Assembly (NCBI GenBank): GCA_947498505.1
Contig: CANMKG010000003.1
Coordinates: forward strand, 372,001-436,000
DNA from: an uncultured Maribacter sp.
GTDB lineage: Bacteria > Bacteroidota > Bacteroidia > Flavobacteriales > Flavobacteriaceae
Reading direction: 5' to 3'
Length of the DNA stretch: 64,000 nucleotides
Shown one piece after another: positions 42,941 to 52,637 of the stretch. Under the pieces are notes generated by a model. That model ran no database searches. It had not been told where the DNA came from and saw only the letters and a program-made list of their open reading frames with translations. Within the stretch, counting starts at the first letter, position 1. Every line of letters begins with the position of its first letter. Made by a program: the position numbers and the translations under genes.

Positions 42941-45301
42941 ATGAGTAAAGATTCACCTTTAGTTCATCACATTAGTTTTGAAAAGCTGTTGCAGCGATAC
43001 GATGTAATGGCTAAAAGTGATAATGAATTTTTAGCAGCGAATGCGAAGCGTATACTTGCTGTTCAAAAGGACTACCCTTTTTTAAGAGAAGGATTTACGG
43101 ATATAGCACTTTTAGAAGAACACAAAGACGTTATTCAATATCTTTTGCAAGATACTTTTACCGAAGTGTTAAGTGAGAACGAAATCAAGGTAGCTTCGTT
43201 ACCATACTACGATGTTATTTTTAATTCTTCAAAGCGTTTTCAAAAAATTGTAAAAAATGCTGGTCCAGATTTTACACCATTTATTAGAAATAAAGAGGAA
43301 GGCCTAGATTATATAATGAGTTGTGTGGTTATTTTAAAATTTTATTTTGGATTTCCGCTTGATTTTAGTCGACCAATGTTTTACGATATCCCTGATGCAA
43401 ATGGAGTAATGCATCATTACAGAGTTTTGTATAATGCAGATTTTTTGGAAGTATTACCAACGCAAAAAACTATTAAAATTACGCAAGACGATGTTAATGA
43501 GTTAATGGATGAACCTAATAACTTAGAATTATGGAAATCTAAAATTCCACCTAACAGTTTTATTTCTAAGGGGTTTGTGATTTCAAATATGTTTGATGTA
43601 ACTGCGGAACATTCCATTTCTGAAATAAAATCGGAGCTTATTGAAAGTGATAAACGCGGGAGCGATGATTTTATGATTCACTTAAAAGAAACATTCAAAT
43701 CGTTTTTTAAGCTTCCAAATATTCAGATAGGATTTTCTGTATATAATTCAAAAGAGCATCAACTGGAATCGGTTTATGGTAAGGGTATGATAAGCTTTAT
43801 TTTAAACGGGCGAGAAAAACTTTGTTGTAAAACCTCTTTACATGATGATTCTTGTAAAAAATTATTTACTGAGGGAGAATATATTGCAATACCCGATGTA
43901 GATAAGTATTATGAAATGTCTGATGGGGAAGAGCCCTTTGGTGGATTAAAAGCTCAAGGAATAAAGAGTATTATTTTGGCTCCAATATCTTCTGAAGGAG
44001 AATTGTTGGGTATGTTAGAAATTGCATCTGAAGATAAACATGTGCTTAATGGTGTTAATGCCAAAAAGCTTGATGATGTAATGCCATATATTGTCTCGGC
44101 TGTTCTAAGAACCAAATTGGAGGAAGAAAACCGTATTGATGCAATAATTCAAAACGAGTGTACATCAGTTCATCATTCAGTGCATTGGAAATTTCAAGAA
44201 GAAGCGATTCAGTTTTTAAAGGATGAGTTGCAGGAAAAACAGCCCTCTTTTAAAGAAATTGTTTTCAAAGATATTTACCCTCTTTATGGTCAAATTGATA
44301 TAAAGGATTCTTCAAAAGCTCGTAATAAAGCTATTCAGAACGATTTAATTATTGAGCTTTCGCTAATTAAAGATGTTTTGTTTGAGGTTTGGCAAAAAAG
44401 TAAACTTCCAATCTATGAGGAGTTAATGTTTAGGGTTAACAATCATTTAGATAGTATTAAAGAAACACTTTTTACCAATAGCGAACAGATAATATTTGAT
44501 TTTGTTAGAGATGAAATATCACCTGTATTTAAACATTTGAAAGATACTGATGAAGGTTTTAAAAATTTAATTACGGAGTTTAATTCGCAAATAAATTCAG
44601 ATTTAGAATCTTATTATGATCATCGTAAAAATTATGATGAAAGTGTAAAACTGATTAATAAAAAGTTGGCTTCGGTAATAGATGAAAAGCAGCTTGAAGC
44701 GCAAGAAATGTTTCCACATTATTTTGAGCGTTTTAAAACAGATGGCATTGAGCATAATATGTACATTGGAGACTCTATTGCTGAAGGAAAAGAATTTAAT
44801 TCAATATATCTAAACAACTTAAGATTGTGGCAATTACAGGTAATGTGTGATATGGAAAATACACATTATAGTTTAAAACCAGAATTAGGAGTAAAGTTAG
44901 ATGTAGCCTCGTTAATATTGGTATATAACGCTTCGTTGTCTATTCGTTTTAGAATGGATGAAAAACGTTTTGATGTGGATGGTACTTATAATGCCAGGTA
45001 CGAGGTTATAAAAAAACGAATTGATAAGTCTTACATAAAAGGTACTAAAGAGCGTTTGACTCAAGTTGGTAAAATGGTTATTGTATATTCTCAAAAGAAA
45101 GATGAGTTGGAATATCTTAGGTATATAAAATTCCTAAAATCTAAAGGGTACTTTACAGGAAAAATAGAAATCGTAGAGCTTGAAGGATTACAAGGTGTTT
45201 CTGGATTAAAAGCAATCCGTGCTGAAATTTTATATTCTTCAAAAGTGTCTTCAGAAAAAACTTTTACGTATCAAGATTTAATGAACGAGTTAAGGGATTA
45301 A
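42941..45301 (+). CDS. Large GAF-domain protein of unknown function
   Basis: This 786-residue cytoplasmic protein has no signal peptide or membrane segment. A GAF-like sensor domain spans about residues 245-390 (FFKLPNIQIGFSVYNSKEHQLE to IILAPISSEGELLGMLEIAS). It is followed by a segment with KDIYPLYGQIDIKDSSKARN and long alpha-helical, probably coiled-coil, sequence to about 650. The C-terminal ~130 residues (LRLWQLQVMCDMENTHYS onwards) I do not recognise. No kinase, cyclase or phosphodiesterase catalytic motif is evident. Its 3' end overlaps that of the HD-PycTM gene by 12 bp. A signalling role is likely but unproven. Confidence 0.75.
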   Translation: MSKDSPLVHHISFEKLLQRYDVMAKSDNEFLAANAKRILAVQKDYPFLREGFTDIALLEEHKDVIQYLLQDTFTEVLSENEIKVASLPYYDVIFNSSKRFQKIVKNAGPDFTPFIRNKEEGLDYIMSCVVILKFYFGFPLDFSRPMFYDIPDANGVMHHYRVLYNADFLEVLPTQKTIKITQDDVNELMDEPNNLELWKSKIPPNSFISKGFVISNMFDVTAEHSISEIKSELIESDKRGSDDFMIHLKETFKSFFKLPNIQIGFSVYNSKEHQLESVYGKGMISFILNGREKLCCKTSLHDDSCKKLFTEGEYIAIPDVDKYYEMSDGEEPFGGLKAQGIKSIILAPISSEGELLGMLEIASEDKHVLNGVNAKKLDDVMPYIVSAVLRTKLEEENRIDAIIQNECTSVHHSVHWKFQEEAIQFLKDELQEKQPSFKEIVFKDIYPLYGQIDIKDSSKARNKAIQNDLIIELSLIKDVLFEVWQKSKLPIYEELMFRVNNHLDSIKETLFTNSEQIIFDFVRDEISPVFKHLKDTDEGFKNLITEFNSQINSDLESYYDHRKNYDESVKLINKKLASVIDEKQLEAQEMFPHYFERFKTDGIEHNMYIGDSIAEGKEFNSIYLNNLRLWQLQVMCDMENTHYSLKPELGVKLDVASLILVYNASLSIRFRMDEKRFDVDGTYNARYEVIKKRIDKSYIKGTKERLTQVGKMVIVYSQKKDELEYLRYIKFLKSKGYFTGKIEIVELEGLQGVSGLKAIRAEILYSSKVSSEKTFTYQDLMNELRD

Positions 45302-46501
45302 AGCCTCAACTGCAATTGTTCTTTCTGGACCAAAAAATTTAAACGCTATTGCAAAAGCAATTACAGAAACTACCATTCCTATCATAAAAACCGTGTATGT
45401 CCAGCGTAAAATTTTGTATTTCCTATGTAAAACAAGTCCTAAAAAGTACAAATCTTTGGTTAGTGAGGAGTAAATGTATTTTTTATCTTTTACCAATTCG
45501 TTAATTGCCCATTCATATTCCGATAATTTCATTTTATGAAAATTACCAAAAAATAAAAGGTTTACCTTTTTTTGATTTACATCTTCCTTTGAAAACTCTC
45601 CACTGGTAACATTTGGTCGTGTAGCAAGCACTGCAAACACCATTGAAACTACACTAAATATTAAAAAAATAAGGGTTGGGTAAATTAAATAATCGTTCGA
45701 AGGGTTGTCTAGTTTAGGAATAAGGTTAGATAACGCTAAAGAAATAATAATAGCATTTACAGAGAGTAGAATGTTAGCTTTGGTATCAGCAATATTACTT
45801 AGCGTTATATGGTTTCTGAGGGTAACTCTAAAAAGGGTTTGTATTCCTCTATCTGGACTTTCGTTTTTATATTTAGCTTTTAAAGCTTCTTTTTTTGCAA
45901 TTTGTTTTTCGGCTTTTTTTTCTTTCACAAGTATTTTTAAATTTTTGTTTTTGCCTTCCTGCCAATTATTTTGAGCATAGTCTGTGTAAAACTGATGTTT
46001 CTCCCTAAACATTTGAATATTCATCTCAACCCACTCATTGTGTGAATAAGTAGCAATATCTAGAAGGCTTAATTCTTGTCGTAAGGTTTCTGTGGTTTCT
46101 AGATAACTTTTTTTGGCAAAGTGCGATGAATCTGCATCACGAAGTATTTTTTCGGGAAGGCTTTTGGGTTTAGCTTGCATCTGAGTAGCCATAATGCACT
46201 CCTCAATTGACTTAACCCTATCTTTATTGTATTCTTGCTCTTGAAGAAATTTAGAAGCAATTTTGCAACTGTTTTTTTCGTGGTTTTTGGTACCCTTAGT
46301 GTAACCAACATCATGAAGCCATGCTGCAAGAATAATAGCCTCGCTTTCATTTTCTTCAAGCTTATAAAAGTCTAATAATTCTTTAGTACTTTTAACTACA
46401 CGTTGGGTATGTTTTAGGTTATGGTATAGATACTTGCTATCTAGGTTGTTGGAAAGTAAATCCACAACAAATTTTTCAGTTTTTACAATAATTTCCGACA
46501 T
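45290..46501 (-). CDS. HD-domain / PycTM (DUF5706) membrane protein
   Basis: This 403-residue protein has an N-terminal HD phosphohydrolase domain (YHNLKHTQ, then AAWLHDVGYTKG, HEKNS, and LRDADSSHF; about 1-150). A Lys/Glu-rich linker follows, then a PycTM/DUF5706-like module from about residue 220 (GIQTLFRVTLRNHITLSNIADTKANILLSVNAI). Three membrane segments lie near 248-265, 276-297 and 375-397. PycTM domains are the membrane-disrupting effectors of Pycsar cyclic-nucleotide anti-phage systems. HD fusions of this domain also occur as chromosomal genes in Bacteroidetes. No pyrimidine cyclase gene is in the window, so a full Pycsar pair is not shown. Confidence 0.85.
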   Translation of the reverse strand: MSEIIVKTEKFVVDLLSNNLDSKYLYHNLKHTQRVVKSTKELLDFYKLEENESEAIILAAWLHDVGYTKGTKNHEKNSCKIASKFLQEQEYNKDRVKSIEECIMATQMQAKPKSLPEKILRDADSSHFAKKSYLETTETLRQELSLLDIATYSHNEWVEMNIQMFREKHQFYTDYAQNNWQEGKNKNLKILVKEKKAEKQIAKKEALKAKYKNESPDRGIQTLFRVTLRNHITLSNIADTKANILLSVNAIIISLALSNLIPKLDNPSNDYLIYPTLIFLIFSVVSMVFAVLATRPNVTSGEFSKEDVNQKKVNLLFFGNFHKMKLSEYEWAINELVKDKKYIYSSLTKDLYFLGLVLHRKYKILRWTYTVFMIGMVVSVIAFAIAFKFFGPERTIAVEALIP

Positions 46502-46554
46502 ACCATCTATGCTAATGTGTCCAAATTACAAATTTTATGGTGAAGAACGCCGAT

Positions 46555-49500
46555 ATGATTAAATATTACGTTTCCTTTTTATGCTTTTTTCTTGTTATCA
46601 GCTGTGCAACGGTAAAGGAAAAATATAAAAATTCTGAGAGCAAAGAAAACGTAGTTACTCAAAAAAAAGTTGCGCATACCTTTTACCTAATTGGAGATGC
46701 TGGATTATCGCCTAAAAATGGCATGAACAATACGCTAAAACAATTCAAAACAGTATTGTCTGAAGCAAACAAAAATAGCACAGCAATTTTTTTAGGAGAT
46801 AACATTTATCCTAGTGGACTTCCAGATAAAAAAAAGAACAAAAAAGAATATAGTAATGCGGTATCTCAATTAGATGCACAAATAGAAACTTTGAAAGATT
46901 TTAGTGGAAAGCCAATTTTTATTCCAGGTAATCATGATTGGTATGCTAATGGTTTAAAGGGACTTAAGAGACAACAAAACTATATTCAGGAGAAGTTAAA
47001 AAGTAAAAAGGTGTTTTATCCAAAAGATGGATGCCCCATTCAAAAAGTTGATGTTTCGGAAGATATTGTCATAATAGCTGTTGATACAGAATGGTTTTTA
47101 ACCGATTGGGATAAACATCCAACAATGAATGATGAATGTGAAATAAAGGATAGAGAAACATTTTTTCAAGAATTAGAAGGGTTAATTAAAAAAAATGAAA
47201 ACAAAACCACAATAATTGCAGCACACCATCCCATGTTTACTTATGGTACGCACGGAGGACAATTTTCATTTAAGAAAAGTATTTTTCCTGGTAAAAGTAA
47301 AATACCATTACCAATATTAGGTACTCTTGCGAATGTGTTAAGAAGAACTTCTGGAGCTTCAATAGAAGACTTGCAGAATAAAAAATACTTAGAATTACGA
47401 AGTCGTTTAGTTACGTTAGCACAATATTCTCAAAAAGTAATTCTTGTTTCTGGTCACGAACACAGTTTGCAATATATTGTTGAAAATAATACGCCGCAAA
47501 TAGTAAGTGGTTCGGGAGCTAAAAAGGGAGCCACACGTTTGTTAAATGGGAGTGAATTTTCTTCAGGGAAAAATGGTTACGCGGTATTAAAAGTATATGC
47601 AGATGGTTCCTCAAGAGTTGAGTTTTATGGTGTGTCAGATGAAAATAAAAATGAGTTTTTGTTTACTTCTGAAGTGCTTCCTGAGAGCATAAAAGAAAAT
47701 TCTAAGTGGGTTAAAAATACTTTTCCGGATAAAGTAAAAGCTTCAATATATACTAAAGAAGAAGTAGAAAAAGGAAAACTGTTTAAATGGCTTTGGGGAA
47801 ATAGATATAGAGAATTATATGCTAAGGAAATTACTGCTCCTACGGTGAATTTAGATACTCTTTTTGGAGGCGTAAAAGTAATTAGAAAAGGAGGAGGGCA
47901 TCAATCAAAATCCCTTCGTTTAGTAAATACAGAAGGCAAAGAATATGTGATGCGCGATTTACGAAAAAGTGCTCAGGTATATTTACAAGCAATGGCGTTT
48001 AAAAATCAATATGTTGTAGACCAAATAAAAGACACCTATACAGAACGATTACTAGAAGATTTTTATACAGGGGCTCACCCATATGCACCTTTTGTAGTTG
48101 GGAAACTCTCTGACGCTGTGGATGTTTTTCATACCAATCCTAGGTTATTTTATGTGCCAAAACAAAAGGTTATTAAAGATTATTTTCCAGAGTTTGGAGA
48201 CGGTTTGTATATGATTGAAGAGCGCACAGATGATGGTCATGGAGATCAAAAAAGTTTTGGATATGCCAATAAAATGATAAGCACTGATGATTTGCTAAAA
48301 AAACTCCGAATGGATGAAAAGTATAGTATTGATACTACTGCTTATGTTAGGGCTCGGTTATTTGATATGACGATAGGTGATTGGGATAGGCATGTTGACC
48401 AATGGCGTTGGGCAGAGTTTAAAGATAAAAATTCAGATAAAGTAATGTATAAACCTGTCCCTAGAGATAGGGACCAGGTATTTTCTATTATGGGAGACGG
48501 TGCTTTAATGAGTGTTATTACTAGAATTACGCCTTCATTATCCTTAATGGAGGGCTTCAATGAAGAAATAAGGAGTGTAAAAGGGTTTAATGGTTCTCCA
48601 ATGACTTTTGCATTAGATGTTGCTCTTCTGTCTGAAACTAAACTAAAAACATGGCTTTCTCAAGCAGAATATATTCAGCAACATTTAAAAGGCAATGTTG
48701 TTGATGAAGCGTTAAAAGAGTTTCCCGAGGAAATTAGGGGACTTCATGATGCTAAATTGAAAAAAACACTACTCTCTAGATTGCGAGCGTTAAAAGAAAC
48801 CGCAAGAGAATATTACCGTTTAGTAAATAAGTTTTCTATCATAAAAGGAACAGATAAAGATGATTATTTTACGATTACTGGAATAGCAAAAGGGAAAACC
48901 AAAGTTGAAGGACATCGCATAAAAAATGGGAAGAAGGCTGAAATGTTTTTTAGTAAAGTATATGATAAAAAAATTACTAAAGAAATATGGGTATATGGTT
49001 TGGATGATGATGATTTTTTTGAAGTAAACAATGTAAAAAACGGAGTTAAAAAAATACGTATTATAGGAGGTCAGAATAACGATAATTACAATGTTAAAAA
49101 TAGTAGAGGAGTTTATGTTTATGACCAGGCTGCTAAAAAAAATACATTTGACAATGCAAAAACAAAAACAGCTCATGTAAATCGTTCTAATAATTACGAA
49201 ACCAATACGTATCAACCTATAAAACTCAAAAGAAGTACAAATCAGGTACTGCCAGCAATTGGGGGAAATCCTGATGATGGTTTGTTAATAGGGGTTTCTA
49301 ATATTTATACATTGTACGGATTTCTACAAAACCCGTTTACGCAAAGGCATAGTATTAATGGAGCATTTTATTTCGCAACAAGAGGTTTTGATGTTGGTTA
49401 TAAAGGAGAGTTTGCCAGCGTTATTGGAAATGCAAATTTGGAAGTGGGGGCTAAATTCACTAGCCCTAACTTTAGTATTAACTTTTTTGATTATGGAAAT

Positions 49501-50274
49501 AATACCCAAAATTTTGATGATGATTTGGGGTTGGACTATAACCGCGTGAAATTGCAAATAAATTCGTTTTCTTCTGCATTGGTTTGGAGAGGTGATATGG
49601 GGTCTGTAATACGAACAGGTTTTGACTATACTTCAATTGAAATAGAGGAAACTGAAGATAGATTTATTAACGAATATATTGATGCTTCAGAAATCGATAA
49701 TGACAAAGATTTTCTTAGTATTGAAGGGCAATATGCTTATAAAAATTCAGATAATAATGCTTTTCCAACAATAGGAATGGCTGTGGGCCTAACTGCGGGA
49801 TATACAATTAGCGTAGATGGGAATGGTAAAAATGTTGGGTATATAAAACCAAGTTTTTCTATTGATTATAAATTAGTTCCAAGTGGAAAATTAGTGCTAG
49901 CTTCAAAGTGGAAAGCGCACCTGAATTTTAGTGATACTTTTGAAATATATCAGGCAGCTAGCATTGGTGGTACTGACGGTCTGCGAGGGTTCCGAAATCA
50001 GCGTTTTACAGGAAGAAAAGCATATTATCAAAATACGGATTTACGATATAATCTCAAACGTATTAAAACAGGAGTGTTACCAATGTCTTTTGGCTTTTTT
50101 GCCGGATTTGATTATGGTCGTGTTTGGTTAACTGGAGAAAGTTCTAATAGGTGGCATACCTCAAAAGGAGGTGGTTTTTTCTTGAACGGTGCAGACATTG
50201 TTTCCGCTCGTGTAGCACTTTTTAATAGTGATGACGGTTTACGCTTTTCTTTTGGACTAGGTTTTGGCTTTTAG
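46555..50274 (+). CDS. Outer-membrane phosphoesterase / kinase-like / Omp85-barrel lipoprotein
   Basis: This 1239-residue lipoprotein (MIKYYVSFLCFFLVISC; ATG 46555 preferred to 46537) has four regions. (1) About 30-330 is a calcineurin-type phosphoesterase: YLIGDAG, FLGDNIYPSG, PGNHDWYANG, AAHHPMF, SGHEHS. (2) About 430-720 is an uncharacterised segment with D609-W-D611-R-H613 and, 25 residues on, R637-D-R-D640-QVF, reminiscent of the catalytic and metal loops of CotH/HipA/Fam20-type kinases. (3) About 745-870 has Asp-rich turns (GLDDDDFF, GGQNNDNY), perhaps a beta-roll. (4) About 880-1239 is an Omp85-type barrel with GGTDGLRGFRNQRFTG and terminal Phe. Assignments 1 and 4 are firm; 2 and 3 are inference. 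Confidence 0.85.
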   Translation: MIKYYVSFLCFFLVISCATVKEKYKNSESKENVVTQKKVAHTFYLIGDAGLSPKNGMNNTLKQFKTVLSEANKNSTAIFLGDNIYPSGLPDKKKNKKEYSNAVSQLDAQIETLKDFSGKPIFIPGNHDWYANGLKGLKRQQNYIQEKLKSKKVFYPKDGCPIQKVDVSEDIVIIAVDTEWFLTDWDKHPTMNDECEIKDRETFFQELEGLIKKNENKTTIIAAHHPMFTYGTHGGQFSFKKSIFPGKSKIPLPILGTLANVLRRTSGASIEDLQNKKYLELRSRLVTLAQYSQKVILVSGHEHSLQYIVENNTPQIVSGSGAKKGATRLLNGSEFSSGKNGYAVLKVYADGSSRVEFYGVSDENKNEFLFTSEVLPESIKENSKWVKNTFPDKVKASIYTKEEVEKGKLFKWLWGNRYRELYAKEITAPTVNLDTLFGGVKVIRKGGGHQSKSLRLVNTEGKEYVMRDLRKSAQVYLQAMAFKNQYVVDQIKDTYTERLLEDFYTGAHPYAPFVVGKLSDAVDVFHTNPRLFYVPKQKVIKDYFPEFGDGLYMIEERTDDGHGDQKSFGYANKMISTDDLLKKLRMDEKYSIDTTAYVRARLFDMTIGDWDRHVDQWRWAEFKDKNSDKVMYKPVPRDRDQVFSIMGDGALMSVITRITPSLSLMEGFNEEIRSVKGFNGSPMTFALDVALLSETKLKTWLSQAEYIQQHLKGNVVDEALKEFPEEIRGLHDAKLKKTLLSRLRALKETAREYYRLVNKFSIIKGTDKDDYFTITGIAKGKTKVEGHRIKNGKKAEMFFSKVYDKKITKEIWVYGLDDDDFFEVNNVKNGVKKIRIIGGQNNDNYNVKNSRGVYVYDQAAKKNTFDNAKTKTAHVNRSNNYETNTYQPIKLKRSTNQVLPAIGGNPDDGLLIGVSNIYTLYGFLQNPFTQRHSINGAFYFATRGFDVGYKGEFASVIGNANLEVGAKFTSPNFSINFFDYGNNTQNFDDDLGLDYNRVKLQINSFSSALVWRGDMGSVIRTGFDYTSIEIEETEDRFINEYIDASEIDNDKDFLSIEGQYAYKNSDNNAFPTIGMAVGLTAGYTISVDGNGKNVGYIKPSFSIDYKLVPSGKLVLASKWKAHLNFSDTFEIYQAASIGGTDGLRGFRNQRFTGRKAYYQNTDLRYNLKRIKTGVLPMSFGFFAGFDYGRVWLTGESSNRWHTSKGGGFFLNGADIVSARVALFNSDDGLRFSFGLGFGF

Positions 50275-50275
50275 T

Positions 50276-51127
50276 CTACTTTAAGGTATACGAATACAAA
50301 TTTCTTCCTGTTGGACCTTTTTTCTCGTCGGATAGAAGTAATTTATTGTTGTCAATAAAGCAAACAGATTCTAATTGATTGGTGGTTTGTAAATCTATGG
50401 TTTCCATTTTTCCTTTAGAAAATTTTTCTCCAGTAAAGTTGGTAATCACAAATAATCTTCCGTAGCTCAATAACACTAATTTTTTTCCATCTGGAGAAAT
50501 ATCTGCTGAGGTTATCTGGCAATAATTCCAATCTGAACACATGTTAAATGTGTCTATTAATTGAGCAGCATGCTTGCCCTTTTTTGCAGGTATTTTGTAT
50601 ACTAGAGCCTCACCATTGAAAGGGTTTGCTCTATTTTTTGTAATAATGTAAAGGTTCTCGTTTTGGTAAAAAAGAGCTTCTGCATCATAATAAAGATTCT
50701 TTTTTTTGGGAGGAAACTTAGTTTGTTCAGGATAATAGAATGAGATAGCTTCTGACTTAATTTTATTTCCTTTCTCCACTTGGGGGTTAGGTATTTTATA
50801 TATAACTAAGTTTTTACGTTTGTTTTCGTTGTTACCAATGTCACCTATATATACGTTATCAAAATTGTCTTTGGTTAAATCTTCCCAATCTATATTTTCG
50901 CCTTTTTTAACAGATAACTTTTTTACAATTTCTCCTTTAAAATTGACTTCGTAGATTTCATTTTTATTACCACCATCCTCCACTAGCCATGCGCTTGAAT
51001 TATTAAAAGATACAATGCCTGAATTTTCGGTTAATCGTTTAGGCAAATCGGTAATTAAATTTAATTTACCATGATTAGTACAACTGTAAATTAATATTAC
51101 TGAAAGTAAAGTGGAAAACTTAAGCAT
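50276..51127 (-). CDS. Beta-propeller-like lipoprotein of unknown function
   Basis: This 283-residue lipoprotein has a signal to ILIYSC (Cys16). The rest is short beta-strand blocks with repeated patterns such as SGIVSFNNSSAWLVEDGGN, WEDLTKDNFDNVYIGDIGN, YDAEALFYQNENLYIITKN, ADISPDGKKLVLLSY and LESVCFIDNNKLLLSDE. These resemble blades of an NHL- or esterase-type propeller. It lies 1 nt after the haloperoxidase-type gene and converges 1 nt from the Omp85 gene. The partner is unknown. Confidence 0.75.
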   Translation of the reverse strand: MLKFSTLLSVILIYSCTNHGKLNLITDLPKRLTENSGIVSFNNSSAWLVEDGGNKNEIYEVNFKGEIVKKLSVKKGENIDWEDLTKDNFDNVYIGDIGNNENKRKNLVIYKIPNPQVEKGNKIKSEAISFYYPEQTKFPPKKKNLYYDAEALFYQNENLYIITKNRANPFNGEALVYKIPAKKGKHAAQLIDTFNMCSDWNYCQITSADISPDGKKLVLLSYGRLFVITNFTGEKFSKGKMETIDLQTTNQLESVCFIDNNKLLLSDEKKGPTGRNLYSYTLK

Positions 51128-51128
51128 A

Positions 51129-52463
51129 TTATTTGGCTGTCATTTTTAAGGAATTAATAACATGTTTGCCTAAATCTCTTCCTTGTTTTACACCTACCTC
51201 AACTGCGGCTCTGTAATGGATACCTCCATACATTCTGCTAATTGCAGCTTCGTCAGCTGCTTCACTGAAAGAATTAAAGCTACGTACGGGTAGACCGTAA
51301 GGAATTTCAGTGTCATCATCAAAGTAAAAATTGTCACCAAAAATGTTAGTTAATGCAATACTTGCTGCTCCTGAAACCACACTATGTCCACTGGTGTATT
51401 CTGGAAAAGGAGGTGTTTGTAATATTGGCTCCCAATTTTCATCAATATGCTGATTAATTAAAGTTTCAGGGCGAATAAGATTACTTCGGTATTTTTCGTC
51501 CCAGCAGCTAATAAAGGCATCCGCTATTGCAATAGATGTTTTCGTATAAGCGTAAATAGTTTTGTCAAAATCGCTATTTGTTTTTAATGCGGCAATTTTA
51601 ACAATGCCAATCCAATGTGCTCCCGGACTTATTTTTTTGGATGCAAACATAAGGTGACCTCTTGTGATAGATACGTAAGGGTTACAATCCCAGAACTGTG
51701 CTATGGCAATTTCTTCAGAATTATCTCCATCTTCGGTAATTTTCATACTAATGTCATAAACTTCTTTTAGTTCTTTATAAAAGAGAGACTTTTTATCTAA
51801 TGAAAACTCTGGAGGTGGAACAGGCTTAAATTGTTGAGCAGAATCAATTGCAAATGGGCGAATTTTATTCCAATGAGGCTCAATTCCATCCATATAAGCA
51901 GGAGGTGTTGGCTGCCAGCGACTCGGGTTATTCATGTCAACAGCAAATTTTGGCATGGTACGAGTTTCATTATAATTATCATTTTCCATCCATTCTGCAA
52001 TATGCTTTGCTACCTGTAATCCATAGGTTTTTGAGGCTTCAAATTGTTGAAGGTTTTTATTTTGCCAAATACTGTATAAACTATCTCTATAAGCATGTAA
52101 TTTTTCTCTGGTATGTATTAAACGTTGACTAACATCTATATGTGCAATTAAGGCTGACATTTGATAGTTAATAGGAGTAGAGGTATCTGCTTTTGGAATT
52201 GCAGTTAGTTCTTTTACTTGATTTTCTAATGAGGTATAATTGCTATTGTTAGAAGCGATTATTTCGTACGCAGCTATATTCGGATAAACAAAAACTCTAC
52301 TAGCCACGGGAGGAGAAAAAATATCGTGAATCATAATATCCACTACATTGTCAATAGCCGAATGAAGTTCATTTGGGGTAATTGTTATGGTGTTTTTTTC
52401 TTTTTCAGTTTTACAAGAAGTAAGTAATAGAATTACTAAAAGAGTGTAAAATATCTTTTTCAT
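51129..52463 (-). CDS. Vanadium-dependent haloperoxidase/PAP2-type lipoprotein
   Basis: This 444-residue lipoprotein has a signal to VILLLTSC (Cys17). It belongs to the PAP2/vanadium haloperoxidase superfamily: a block EYTSGHSVVSGAAS with the acid-base His, and ISRMYGGIHYRAAVEVG with the metal-ligand His. A helical bundle precedes these. Members in marine Bacteroidetes act as haloperoxidases or acid phosphatases. Halide preference cannot be read here. It forms an operon with the propeller lipoprotein downstream. Confidence 0.9.
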   Translation of the reverse strand: MKKIFYTLLVILLLTSCKTEKEKNTITITPNELHSAIDNVVDIMIHDIFSPPVASRVFVYPNIAAYEIIASNNSNYTSLENQVKELTAIPKADTSTPINYQMSALIAHIDVSQRLIHTREKLHAYRDSLYSIWQNKNLQQFEASKTYGLQVAKHIAEWMENDNYNETRTMPKFAVDMNNPSRWQPTPPAYMDGIEPHWNKIRPFAIDSAQQFKPVPPPEFSLDKKSLFYKELKEVYDISMKITEDGDNSEEIAIAQFWDCNPYVSITRGHLMFASKKISPGAHWIGIVKIAALKTNSDFDKTIYAYTKTSIAIADAFISCWDEKYRSNLIRPETLINQHIDENWEPILQTPPFPEYTSGHSVVSGAASIALTNIFGDNFYFDDDTEIPYGLPVRSFNSFSEAADEAAISRMYGGIHYRAAVEVGVKQGRDLGKHVINSLKMTAK

Positions 52464-52571
52464 TATTAGAATTCAGTTTAATTTAAGGTAGTGGTAGCAT
52501 TGTCTGCATAAATATACTATTTGTTCTTTTAATTTAAGCTTTTATAGACCTGATATACAGGGTTAAAAAAG

Positions 52572-52599
52572 AAAAACCTTCGGGAATCCGAAGGTTTTT
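52572..52599 (-). terminator. Intrinsic terminator after the SSS symporter gene
   Basis: AAAAACCTTCGG (52572-52583) pairs with CCGAAGGTTTTT (52588-52599) around a 4-nt loop. On the minus strand it ends in a T-rich run. It lies 39 nt after the symporter stop, between it and the haloperoxidase gene. Confidence 0.9.
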
Positions 52600-52637
52600 G
52601 CATAATCTTAAAATATGATTCTTATCTGGCTATGTTA

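Noticed and set aside
45290-46501. A complete Pycsar anti-phage operon
   Set aside because: The PycTM-like effector domain is present, but no pyrimidine cyclase gene is adjacent or elsewhere in the window.
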